The translations under genes were made by a program, and so were the position numbers. DNA of 57,905 nucleotides, taken from Streptomyces scopuliridis RB72. Lineage in GTDB: Bacteria; Actinomycetota; Actinomycetes; Streptomycetales; Streptomycetaceae. The DNA lies in the NCBI RefSeq assembly GCF_000718095.1, contig NZ_JOEI01000035.1, positions 1-57,905 on the forward strand, given 5' to 3'. This document shows positions 50,192 to 57,905 of the stretch, one piece after another. Position 1 is the first letter of the stretch, and every line of letters starts with the position of its first letter. A model generated the notes under the pieces. The model saw only the letters and a list, made by a program, of their open reading frames with translations. It was not told the DNA's origin and searched no databases.

Positions 50192-50971
50192 CTACTGCTT
50201 GTCGAATTTGTTCGAGGCCGGCGGGGCGTCCTGGGTACCGCCCTCGATCGCCTGCTTCGGGGCCGAGCCGCCCGCGAGCTCCGCCTTCATGCGCTGGAGC
50301 TCCAGCTCGACATCCGTACCACCGGAGATCCGGTCCAGCTCGGCGGCGATGTCGTCCTTCGCCATCCCGGACTGGTCGTCCAGGGCGCCGGAGGCCAGCA
50401 GCTCGTCGATCGCGCCGGCGCGCGCCTGCAGCTGCGCGGTCTTGTCCTCCGCGCGCTGGATCGCCATGCCGACGTCGCCCATCTCCTCGGAGATGCCCGA
50501 GAAGGCCTCCCCGATCCGGGTCTGCGCCTGTGCCGCGGTGTAGGTGGCCTTGATGGTCTCCTTCTTCGTACGGAAGGCGTCGACCTTGGCCTGGAGGCGC
50601 TGCGCGGCGAGCGTGAGCTTCTCCTCCTCGCCCTGCAGCGTCTGGTGCTGCGTCTCCAGGTCGGTGACCTGCTGCTGGAGCGAGGCACGGCGGGAGAGCG
50701 CCTCGCGCGCCAGGTCCTCCCGGCCGAGCGCCAGCGCCTTGCGGCCCTGGTCCTCCAGCTTCGACGACTGGCCCTGCAGCTGGTTCAGCTGCAATTCCAG
50801 CCGCTTGCGGGACGTCGCCACATCGGCGACCCCGCGACGTACCTTCTGTAGCAGCTCAAGCTGCTTCTGATACGAGTAGTCAAGGGTCTCGCGCGGATCC
50901 TCGGCCCGGTCAAGGGCCTTGTTGGCTTTCGCGCGGAAGATCATCCCCATACGCTTCATGACACCGCTCAT
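50192..50971 (-). CDS. pspA: Phage shock protein PspA/IM30 family
   Basis: A 259-residue ESCRT-III-like protein, helical throughout, that lines the inner face of the membrane and protects it from leakage. The N-terminal amphipathic helix (MSGVMKRMGMIFRAKANKALD), the long coiled coil and the C-terminal helix are present. Actinobacterial PspA is part of the response to cell-envelope damage. The ATG at 50971 is the first of the operon; the upstream 270-bp region is shared with the divergent DUF3043 gene. Confidence 0.93.
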   Translation of the reverse strand: MSGVMKRMGMIFRAKANKALDRAEDPRETLDYSYQKQLELLQKVRRGVADVATSRKRLELQLNQLQGQSSKLEDQGRKALALGREDLAREALSRRASLQQQVTDLETQHQTLQGEEEKLTLAAQRLQAKVDAFRTKKETIKATYTAAQAQTRIGEAFSGISEEMGDVGMAIQRAEDKTAQLQARAGAIDELLASGALDDQSGMAKDDIAAELDRISGGTDVELELQRMKAELAGGSAPKQAIEGGTQDAPPASNKFDKQ

Positions 50972-51244
50972 GGGCTTCGCGCGCCCCCTTCTGACGGACT
51001 ACAGCTCCAGCACTCCAACAGAACCCACAGTACGGGCCCTGCCTCTATTACCGCACTGTTCGAGCGCGGATGCGCTCCTCCCCAAGGACGACTGCTCCGC
51101 GCCCCGATCAGGCGCAGGGAGTAGACGGCCGTCAGGGACAGGGGAGACAAAGTCCCCCTCTGTCCACATACAGACGCTCGCTGTTGCGGGATCGTTCCCC
51201 TCGGGGGTGGGGTCCAACCACGACACCCCGTACCCTTGGGTTTT

Positions 51245-51841
51245 GTGTTCCGAAGCCGTTCCAAGGAAGAGAAGGCCCCCGCCACCCAGGTGACACCGGG
51301 CCTCTCCACGCAGCCCCGCGACCCGCAGGCCCCCAAGGGCCGCCCGACTCCCAAGCGCAGTGAGGCGCAGACGCAGCGACGTCGCGCCTCCACGACGCCG
51401 ACCGACCGCAAGACGGCCATGAAGCGCCAGCGCGAGGCACGCCGCGCGGATCTGGCGAAGCAGCGCGAGGCGCTGGCGAGTGGTGACGAGCGCTATCTGC
51501 CCGCCCGTGACAAGGGGCCGGTACGCCGCTTCGTCCGCGACTTCGTCGACTCGCGCTTCTGCATGGCCGAGTTCTTCCTGCCGCTCGCGGTGGTGATCCT
51601 CGTACTGAGCATGATCAGGGTCGGCGCCCTCCAGAACATCGCGCTGCTGCTCTGGCTCGGTGTGATCGTGCTGATCGTCATCGACTCGATCGGGCTCTGG
51701 TTCCGGCTGAAGAAGCAGCTCGCCGAGCACTTCCCGGACACCCCGAAGCGTGGTGCGGTGGCCTACGGCCTGATGCGTACGCTCCAGATGCGCCGACTGC
51801 GGCTGCCGAAGCCGCAGGTCAAGCGCGGAGAGCGGCCCTGA
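51245..51841 (+). CDS. DUF3043 membrane protein
   Basis: A 198-residue actinobacterial protein with a basic, disordered N-terminus (to about residue 95), two hydrophobic helices (about 115-155) and a basic tail. Function is unknown. The GTG at 51245 is preferred to a TTG at 51236; TACCCT (51231-51236) is eight bases upstream and no Shine-Dalgarno site is visible, so the message may be leaderless. Its stop is overlapped by the next gene. Confidence 0.82.
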   Translation: MFRSRSKEEKAPATQVTPGLSTQPRDPQAPKGRPTPKRSEAQTQRRRASTTPTDRKTAMKRQREARRADLAKQREALASGDERYLPARDKGPVRRFVRDFVDSRFCMAEFFLPLAVVILVLSMIRVGALQNIALLLWLGVIVLIVIDSIGLWFRLKKQLAEHFPDTPKRGAVAYGLMRTLQMRRLRLPKPQVKRGERP

Positions 51842-52635
51842 GCACGGACGTCTCCGGCCGCGCGGCAGGCTCGGCCGACCGGCCGGCCACCCGTGGCGCG
51901 CTGCGTCATGTCGTCCGGCAGGAACTCGTCGCGCGCCAGCTCGACGAGCAGATCGCCGGCCGCTTCCCGGTGGGGCAGCGGCTGCGCGTCCTGGATGTCG
52001 GCATGGGACAGGGCACCCAGGCCCTGCGTCTGGCGCGCGCCGGACACACGGTCACCGGGCTGGAGTCGGACGCCGCGCTGCTCACCACGGCGCGTACGGC
52101 GCTCGCCGACGAGCCCGCGGGCATACGCGAGCGGGTCAGACTGATCGAGGCCGACGGCCTGGAGACCGGGGTGCACTTCCTCCCCGGCAGCTTCGACGTG
52201 GTCCTCTGCCACGGCGTGCTGATGTACGCCGACGAGCGGGACGCGCTGCTCGCGGGGCTGGCGAGGATGCTGGCACCGGGCGGCCTGCTGTCGCTGCTCG
52301 TACGCAACGGGGACACCCTGGCCCTGCGGCCCGGCCTGGCCGGGGACTGGGCGGGGGCGCTGGACTCCTTCGACACGGACACCTATGTCAACCGGCTGGG
52401 GCTGCGGGTACGCGCGGACCGGCTCGGGGCGCTGACCGCCACGCTGGCGGGGATCGCCGCGCCGCTGCACGCCTGGTACGGCGTACGCGTCTTCACGGAC
52501 GGCGCGGCCGGGGACGCGGAACCACCGGCCGGGGAGGAACTGGAACGGCTGCTGGCCCTGGAGGACCGGGCGGGGCGCACCGAGCCGTACCGCAGGGTCG
52601 CCGCGCTGCTGCACCTGTGCGGCGTGCGCGGCTAG
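51838..52635 (+). CDS. SAM-dependent methyltransferase, probable CTG start
   Basis: A 265-residue class I methyltransferase. The SAM-binding motif I is VLDVGMGQGTQ, and motif II-like GSFDVVLCHGVLMY follows. Conserved N-terminal sequence (LRHVVRQELVARQLDEQI) lies upstream of the first ATG/GTG/TTG in frame (GTG 51970), and no such codon exists between the upstream gene's stop and it. The best start is CTG 51838: GGAGAG stands six bases before it, and CTGA overlaps the DUF3043 stop. The substrate is unknown. Confidence 0.75.
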   Translation: MSTDVSGRAAGSADRPATRGALRHVVRQELVARQLDEQIAGRFPVGQRLRVLDVGMGQGTQALRLARAGHTVTGLESDAALLTTARTALADEPAGIRERVRLIEADGLETGVHFLPGSFDVVLCHGVLMYADERDALLAGLARMLAPGGLLSLLVRNGDTLALRPGLAGDWAGALDSFDTDTYVNRLGLRVRADRLGALTATLAGIAAPLHAWYGVRVFTDGAAGDAEPPAGEELERLLALEDRAGRTEPYRRVAALLHLCGVRG

Positions 52636-52702
52636 GCGCTGACCACATGACCCGGCCGGGGAGTCGGTCAGGTGACAGGCCCCCGGACGCGTCCTCACGG
52701 TC

Positions 52703-54514
52703 GTGAGCAGCAGCGCGAGCAGCATAGAGAGCGGCGGCACAGCCGGCGCACCCGAGACGGCCCGGCTCTCCGCCGGGGAGACCTGGCGGGCCCTGTACCG
52801 GCACTTCCGGCCGCACCGCCGGATCGTGGCCCTCGGCGCGTTCCTGGCGCTGATCGGCGCGGCGAGCGGACTGGCCCAGCCACTCGCCGCCAAGGCCCTG
52901 GTCGAGCGGCTCGGTGAGGACGGCTCGGTCACCGGCATCCTGCTGGTGCTCACGGGGCTGGTGGTGTTCGGTACGGCGATCGAGGCGCTCGCCTCGTACC
53001 TCCTGGAGCGGACCGCGGAGTCCGTCGTCCTGGCCGCCCGCCGCACCCTGATCGGGCGGCTGCTGCGGCTGCGGCTGCCCGAGGTGGAGCGGACCCAGCC
53101 GGGCGATCTGATGTCCCGGGTCACCTCGGACACCACCCTGCTGCGCGCGGTGACGACCCAGTCGATCGTCTCGGCGGGCACCGGCGGGCTCGCGTTCCTG
53201 GCGACCGTCGTGCTGATGGGCGTGATGGACGTGGTGCTGCTCGGGGTGACGCTGGGGGTGATCGTGGTGATCGGCTCCGCCGTGGCCCTGGTCATGCCCA
53301 GGATCTCGCGGGCGACGAGACGGTCGCAGGAGGCGGTCGGCCATATATCCACCGTGCTGGAGCGGGCCTTCGGCGCGTTCCGTACGGTCAAGGCGTCGGG
53401 CGCGGAGGAGCGCGAGGCGGCCGTGGTGGAGGCGGCGGCCAAGGACGCGTGGCGGCATGGCGTACGGGCCGCGAAATGGCAGTCGCTGGCCGGGTCCTCG
53501 GTCGGACTGGCCGTCCAGGTGTCGTTCCTGGCGGTGCTGGGGATCGGCGGGGCGCGGGTGGCCTCGGGGGCCATCTCCATCTCGACGCTGATCGCGTTCC
53601 TGCTGTTCCTGTTCTATCTGATGGATCCGGTGTCGAAGCTGGTGCAGGCGGTGACGCAGTACCAGGTGGGATCGGCGGCCGTCGCCAGGATCGCGGAGGC
53701 GGAGCGGCTGGAGACGGAGGTCCTGGAACCGGCGGCCGACCAGGCGGCAACAGCCGGGCGGCACGACGGAGGTGCGGCCACCGTCGTCTTCGAGGACGTC
53801 ACCTTCCGGTACCGCGAAGAGCTTCCGTACGTCCATCACGGTGTCTCCTTCGAGATCCCCGGCCCCGGGATGACGGCCTTCGTCGGCCCCTCGGGCGCGG
53901 GCAAGACGACCGTCTTCGGGCTGATCGAACGGTTCTACGAGGCGACCGGTGGCCGGGTTCTGGTCGACGGCAGGGACGTACGCGACTGGCCGCTGCCCGA
54001 ACTGCGCGCCACGATCGGCTATGTCGAGCAGGACGCGCCGGTGCTGGCCGGGACGCTGCGCGAGAATCTGGTCTTCGCCGCCCCCGACGCCACCGACGAG
54101 CGGATCCGCGAAGTGCTGGTGCGGGCCAGGCTGGACGGGCTCGTGGAGCGGCTGCCGGACGGTCTGGAGACGCTGGTCGGCCATCGCGGCTCGAAGCTGT
54201 CGGGCGGTGAGCGCCAGCGCGTGGCGATCGCGCGGGCGCTGCTGCGCGGGCCCCGGCTGCTGCTCCTGGACGAGGCGACGTCCCAGCTGGACGCGGTCAA
54301 CGAGCTGGCGCTGCGGGACGCGGTGGCGGAGGCGGCCCGGGAGGTGACGGTGCTGGTGGTGGCGCACCGGCTGTCGACGGTGACGCTCGCGGACCGCATC
54401 GTGGTGATGGACGCGGGCAAGGTGCGGGCGGTGGGCACGCATGACGAGCTGGTGGCGAACGATCCGCTGTACGGGGAACTGGCGGCCACCCAGTTCCTGG
54501 CGGCGGCGCGCTGA
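52703..54514 (+). CDS. ABC exporter, fused membrane and ATPase domains
   Basis: A 603-residue ABCB-type half transporter. Six helices (about residues 35-325) are followed by an ATPase domain with Walker [10 protein letters not shown], signature LSGGERQR, Walker [13 protein letters not shown] and the H-loop in VVAHRLST. So it should work as a homodimer exporter. The GTG at 52703 lies 67 bp after the methyltransferase gene, possibly in the same operon. The cargo is unknown (lipid or drug). Confidence 0.9.
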   Translation: MSSSASSIESGGTAGAPETARLSAGETWRALYRHFRPHRRIVALGAFLALIGAASGLAQPLAAKALVERLGEDGSVTGILLVLTGLVVFGTAIEALASYLLERTAESVVLAARRTLIGRLLRLRLPEVERTQPGDLMSRVTSDTTLLRAVTTQSIVSAGTGGLAFLATVVLMGVMDVVLLGVTLGVIVVIGSAVALVMPRISRATRRSQEAVGHISTVLERAFGAFRTVKASGAEEREAAVVEAAAKDAWRHGVRAAKWQSLAGSSVGLAVQVSFLAVLGIGGARVASGAISISTLIAFLLFLFYLMDPVSKLVQAVTQYQVGSAAVARIAEAERLETEVLEPAADQAATAGRHDGGAATVVFEDVTFRYREELPYVHHGVSFEIPGPGMTAFVGPSGAGKTTVFGLIERFYEATGGRVLVDGRDVRDWPLPELRATIGYVEQDAPVLAGTLRENLVFAAPDATDERIREVLVRARLDGLVERLPDGLETLVGHRGSKLSGGERQRVAIARALLRGPRLLLLDEATSQLDAVNELALRDAVAEAAREVTVLVVAHRLSTVTLADRIVVMDAGKVRAVGTHDELVANDPLYGELAATQFLAAAR

Positions 54515-54601
54515 GTACCGCGACGGTGTCTCCGCCTGCCGGGCCCCTGATCGGCGGTGCACCGCAGGCCACACCGATAGGACAAACGGGATACTCCGGG
54601 C

Positions 54602-55690
54602 ATGGATGTTTCCCTTCACCGCCGCCGCGCCCGCCGGCCGCTGCTGCCTCTGACCGCCGCGATCTGTGCGGCGGCGCTGGCCGGCGGCTGCGCCGGCCCC
54701 GGCACCCCGGGCTCCCGTATGTCGAACCCCGACACCACGACCCAGGCGGCGGCCATGCGGCGCGCCGGCAACGATCTGCAGACCGCCTACGAGACGGCGA
54801 TCAGGAATGTGCTGCCCTCGGTCGTCCAGATCCAGGCCGGGAACAATCTGGGGTCGGGCGTCGCCTACGACGGACAGGGCCACATCGTCACCAACGCCCA
54901 TGTCGTCGGCAAACAGCGGACCTTCTCGGTCACCGTGGCCAACAGCGAGCAGCTTCTCGGGGCCAAGCTCGTCTCCAGCTTCCCCCAGCAGGATCTGGCC
55001 GTCATCAAGCTCGACAAAGTCCCGGCGGGGCTGAAGGCCGCCAAGTTCGGCGAGACCTCGGCGGTCGCGGTCGGTCAGATCGTGCTGGCCATGGGGTCAC
55101 CGCTGGGGCTGTCGGGCAGCGTCACCCAGGGCATCGTCTCGGCGGTCGGACGGACCGTCAGCGAGGCCTCCTCGGGCGGCGGTACGGGTGCCACCATCGC
55201 CAACATGGTGCAGACGTCCGCCGCGATCAACCCGGGCAACAGCGGGGGCGCGCTGGTCAATCTGAACAGCGAGGTGATCGGCATCCCGACACTGGCCGCG
55301 ACCGATCAGCAGCTGGGCAACAGCGCCGCGCCCGGTATCGGCTTCGCGATCCCGGCGTCGATGGTGAAGACGGTCGCCGACCAGATCATCAAGAACGGCC
55401 GGGTCATCGACTCGGGCCGGGCGGCCCTGGGCATCAGCGGCCGTACCGTACTCGGCCCCGACTTCCAGCCGGCCGGCGTCGCGGTCGTCACGGCCCCGAG
55501 GGGCGGCGCCGCGGCCAAGGCGGGGATCGAGCCCGGGGACATCATCACCAAGATCGACGGCGCCCCCGTCACGACGATCACCTCGCTGTCCGAGGAACTC
55601 GCCTCGGACAAGCCGGGTCAGAAGATCAAGGTGACCTTCACGCGGGGCGGTGCGACAAAGACCGTGGAGGTCACGCTCGGCGAGATGTAG
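54602..55690 (+). CDS. HtrA/S1C serine protease with PDZ domain
   Basis: A 362-residue DegP/HtrA-type protease. N-terminal hydrophobic segment (residues 13-31, LAALAGGC like a poor lipobox), trypsin-like domain with His in VTNAHVV, Asp in DLAVIKLD and Ser in NPGNSGGALVN, followed by one PDZ domain (from about residue 270). The full triad is present. It handles misfolded or signalling proteins outside the membrane. ATG 54602 is used. A bidirectional terminator follows. Confidence 0.93.
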   Translation: MDVSLHRRRARRPLLPLTAAICAAALAGGCAGPGTPGSRMSNPDTTTQAAAMRRAGNDLQTAYETAIRNVLPSVVQIQAGNNLGSGVAYDGQGHIVTNAHVVGKQRTFSVTVANSEQLLGAKLVSSFPQQDLAVIKLDKVPAGLKAAKFGETSAVAVGQIVLAMGSPLGLSGSVTQGIVSAVGRTVSEASSGGGTGATIANMVQTSAAINPGNSGGALVNLNSEVIGIPTLAATDQQLGNSAAPGIGFAIPASMVKTVADQIIKNGRVIDSGRAALGISGRTVLGPDFQPAGVAVVTAPRGGAAAKAGIEPGDIITKIDGAPVTTITSLSEELASDKPGQKIKVTFTRGGATKTVEVTLGEM

Positions 55691-55710
55691 GCGCCCTACG
55701 AGCACCCGGA

Positions 55711-55734
55711 CGCCCGCGGACCGCTCCGCGGGCG
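55711..55734. terminator. Bidirectional terminator between the protease and small protein genes
   Basis: CGCCCGCGGA (55711-55720) pairs with TCCGCGGGCG (55725-55734) with loop CCGC. It lies 20 bases after the protease stop and 16 bases before the small protein's stop. Confidence 0.75.
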
Positions 55735-55749
55735 CCCGCACGCGTACGG

Positions 55750-55959
55750 TCAGCTCTCCTCGGCCCGCAGGCTCATCGGACCGTAGATCTTGGCACCGTC
55801 CTCGAACAGCGTGACCTGCTCCGCGCCCCCCGCGAGGAGCTCCTTCCACGCCTCGCCGACCCACGACTCGGCGTCCCCCTGCGTCGTGAACTCCTCCGGC
55901 TCCACCGCCGGCGGGACCTCCGTCCCGTCGGCCTTCTCGAACCGCCACGTCCACGCCAT
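55750..55959 (-). CDS. Small conserved hypothetical protein
   Basis: A 69-residue acidic protein, MAWTWRFEKADG to LRAEES, with no recognised domain. The sequence is predicted to be a mix of strand and helix. I recall proteins with this start being common in streptomycetes, but no function is known. The ATG at 55959 is preferred to upstream frames with low-complexity sequence. Confidence 0.75.
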   Translation of the reverse strand: MAWTWRFEKADGTEVPPAVEPEEFTTQGDAESWVGEAWKELLAGGAEQVTLFEDGAKIYGPMSLRAEES

Positions 55960-56052
55960 GTGCGCCTCCCAGGTCCCGCGGAACTGATCGATTTCCTGCC
56001 CGCAGCGTAGCCGGGCGCGCACCGTGAGCGGTGACACGGGAGGATCAACCCC

Positions 56053-57261
56053 GTGGAACTGACTCTGCTCGGCACCGGAGCCCCCGCGGGACTCCCCCGC
56101 CCCCACTGCCCCTGCGCCGCCTGCGCGACCGCCCGCGGCGAGCGCGCCCGCGCCGCGACCGCGCTGCTGGTGGACGGCGTCCTGCTGCTGGACCTCACCC
56201 CGGGGGCCGCGCTCGCCGCGGCCCGCGCCGCGCACTCCCTCGCGGGCGTACGGCAGGTCCTGCTGAGCCATCCGCACGACGGTCCCGCTGTGGAGCTGCC
56301 CGCCGGACTGCCCACGGCGGGCCGCGTGGCGGACGGCCGGGTCCTGACGCTGCTCAGCGGGCACCGGGTACGGGCGGTGCCGATGGACGCGCCGGGTACG
56401 GGGTACGAGGTGACGTCGTCCGGCGGCCAGCGGCTGCTGTATCTGCCGCCGGGCGGGGCGCCCGCCGGTCTCTCACCGGAGAACGGCCGGGCCGCGGTCC
56501 CGTACGACATGGTCGCCGCCGATGTGGTGGGCCGGCCCGACGCGGTGGCGCGGCTGCGGGCTGCCGGTGCGATCGGGCCCGACACCGATGTCGTCGCCGT
56601 CCACCTCGACCACGATGTGCCGCCCGGCGCGGAACTGGACCGGCGGCTGGCGGCGGCGGGCGCGCGGGCCGTCCCCGACGGGACGACGCTGACGGTCGGC
56701 GCGTACCACCCGGTGCCCGAGGTGCCGCGGCGCACGCTGGTGACCGGCGGCGCGCGCTCGGGCAAGTCCTGGGAGGCGGAGCGGCGGCTCGCGGCGTTTC
56801 CGGGGGTGCTGTACGTGGCGACGGGCGGCGGCCGCGAGGGCGACCCGGAGTGGGACGCCCGGGTCCGCGCGCACCGCGAGCGCCGGCCGGCGTCCTGGCG
56901 CACGGAGGAGACCTGCGACCTCGTCCCGCTGCTCGCGGCGGAGGGGCCACCGCTGCTGATCGACTGCCTGTCGCTGTGGCTGACGGACGCGATGGACCGG
57001 GTGAACGCGTGGGACGACGCGGCGTGGGCGGCGGGGGGCGAGAAGGCGCTGCGGGAGCGGACGGGGGCGCTGGTGGCGGCGGTGCGGGCTACGCGGCGAA
57101 CGGTGGTGGCGGTGACGAACGAGGTGGGGGCGGGGGTGGTGCCGGGGACGGTGTCGGGGAGGCGGTTCCGGGACGAGCTGGGGAGGCTGAACGCGGGGGT
57201 GGCGGGGGAGTGTGAGGGGGTGCTGCTGGTGGTGGCGGGCCAAGCGGTGACGCTGCGCTGA
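56053..57261 (+). CDS. cobU: CobU with an N-terminal metallo-beta-lactamase-like domain
   Basis: A 402-residue fusion. The C-terminal half (from about residue 228) is adenosylcobinamide kinase/guanylyltransferase: Walker A VTGGARSGKSWEAE near 229-242, and LLIDCLSLWLTD with the Walker B. It activates cobinamide for cobalamin synthesis. The first ~225 residues resemble a metallo-beta-lactamase fold (LTLLGTGAPAGLPRPHCPC), but the usual HxHxDH is only SHPHDG, so metal catalysis is unlikely. No other cobalamin genes are visible in the window. Confidence 0.85.
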   Translation: MELTLLGTGAPAGLPRPHCPCAACATARGERARAATALLVDGVLLLDLTPGAALAAARAAHSLAGVRQVLLSHPHDGPAVELPAGLPTAGRVADGRVLTLLSGHRVRAVPMDAPGTGYEVTSSGGQRLLYLPPGGAPAGLSPENGRAAVPYDMVAADVVGRPDAVARLRAAGAIGPDTDVVAVHLDHDVPPGAELDRRLAAAGARAVPDGTTLTVGAYHPVPEVPRRTLVTGGARSGKSWEAERRLAAFPGVLYVATGGGREGDPEWDARVRAHRERRPASWRTEETCDLVPLLAAEGPPLLIDCLSLWLTDAMDRVNAWDDAAWAAGGEKALRERTGALVAAVRATRRTVVAVTNEVGAGVVPGTVSGRRFRDELGRLNAGVAGECEGVLLVVAGQAVTLR

Positions 57262-57520
57262 GCAGGCGGTGTGGGGGGCGTTTCGGTTGCGGTTGTCGTG
57301 GCTGGTGCGGTGCGCCGTCCGGCGGGGGGCGTGGTTGCGGGTTGCGGTCGCGTCGTTGTGGGCCGGGGGCCGGGGCGGTGCGCCATCCGGCGGGGGCACG
57401 GGTGCGTCGTCGTGGTGCGGGGGCCGGGGGCCGGGGCGGTGCGCCATCCGGCGGGGGCGTCGTCGTGGTGCGGGGGCCGGGGGCCGGGGCCTCCGGAGGT
57501 ACATGTCCGGACGGCATGAT
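57262..57520. other. Low-complexity GC-rich spacer
   Basis: This stretch is made of repeated blocks such as GGGGGCCGGGGC and GTGCGCCATCCGGCGGGGG, without a credible gene on either strand. Confidence 0.6.
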
Positions 57521-57594
57521 TTACGGCGCGACTCTGGCCACAGTTGGGATGCGGGCGTTCGCGCGCCACAAATCACGCTTTAGTGTCCGGACAC
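57521..57594 (-). repeat. Dispersed ~75-bp intergenic repeat, copy C
   Basis: Reverse complement of copies A and B (GTGTCCGGACACTAAAG, GTGATTTGTGGCGCGCG, ending GCGCCGTAAA). It is directly followed by the block GTCCGGACACGCACCTCC, which also occurs in inverted orientation in the terminal repeat, so the two repeat types belong to one element. Confidence 0.75.
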
Positions 57595-57822
57595 GCACCT
57601 CCTCCGACCCCGGCCCCCTCCCGCCGGTGGTCCCCGCAACCCTGCGCCCTGGCTCGGGCCGGGGGCGGGTGCGACCCGGTGGGTCCCGCCAACCCGCCTC
57701 CCCTGCTGAGGGTTGGGGCGGGTGCGGCCCTGTGGCCCCAGCCATGCCCCGCCTCGGCAGGGGTGAGTGGGCGAGTGCGTGATGGTTCGCCCGCCTCGCG
57801 CCCGGACGCGTGGGTCGGTGGC

Positions 57823-57905
57823 GGGAGGGGGTCGGGGTCGGAGGAGGTGCGTGTCCGGACGTAAAGCGTCGCAGCTCGCGCGAAGCGCGGTGAGGAAAGC
57901 AGTCC
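57823..57905. repeat. 83-bp terminal inverted repeat, right copy
   Basis: Exact reverse complement of positions 3-85. Together with 57585-57617 it forms the ends of a 280-bp block (about 57585-57870) flanked by inverted GTCCGGACACGCACCTCC sequences. No gene is supported in it. Confidence 0.9.

Noticed and set aside
57269..57864. Several open frames after cobU
   Set aside because: They consist of Gly/Arg/Pro-rich translations of low-complexity DNA and of the dispersed repeat.

Overview
The window reads as Streptomyces chromosome: very high GC, GTG and TTG starts, ATGA/GTGA gene overlaps, and a gene order that, from memory, follows the core region of S. coelicolor running from the pfkA/macRS genes past glkA, the bc1-aa3 respiratory cluster and pspA. 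I had no database access, so that synteny is recollection. The first and last 83 bases are perfect inverted copies of each other, so the window is probably a contig that ends in a repeat.

Layout. 0.4-11 kb: a phosphofructokinase with the residue pair of PPi-dependent enzymes, a two-component pair (macRS-like), a PlsC acyltransferase, a lipase-like hydrolase, a leaderless EEP nuclease, glucose kinase glkA with its small partner, an ArsA-like ATPase with an SRPBCC protein, and a phosphoesterase. 11-21 kb: acyl-CoA ligase, two glycosyltransferases, a lipoprotein peptidase, two secreted NlpC/P60 hydrolases each preceded by a strongly structured leader, and a NYN-domain protein. 21-27 kb: rhomboid protease, an Lrp-type sensor domain, then a scar where the N-terminus of a sensor kinase is fused in frame to the C-terminal half of a glycerate kinase, a PLP enzyme, and trpD.

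27-36 kb: the complete respiratory supercomplex (qcrB-qcrA-qcrC, ctaE, ctaF-ctaD-ctaC), interrupted by a receiver-like protein without key switch residues, a MITE-like element and an L,D-transpeptidase. 36-43 kb: sulfur, Fe-S and NAD genes (cysteine desulfurase-TusA fusion, IscA/ErpA carrier, nadA) plus a PfkB kinase and a membrane protein. 43-51 kb: exporters and envelope stress (Bcr/CflA MFS, RND pump, two-component pair, pspAA-pspA). 51-57 kb: DUF3043 protein, a methyltransferase that appears to start at CTG, an ABC exporter, a PDZ serine protease and a CobU fusion.

The genes are mostly housekeeping: central carbon entry, aerobic respiration, cofactor synthesis, cell-wall remodelling and membrane protection. 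No CRISPR array, rRNA, tRNA or biosynthetic cluster was seen. The most unusual items are the kinase chimera with an orphan response-regulator box beside it, the two structured leaders before the P60 genes, the MITE-like element that supplies a stop codon, and the palindrome spanning the ctaE start codon.
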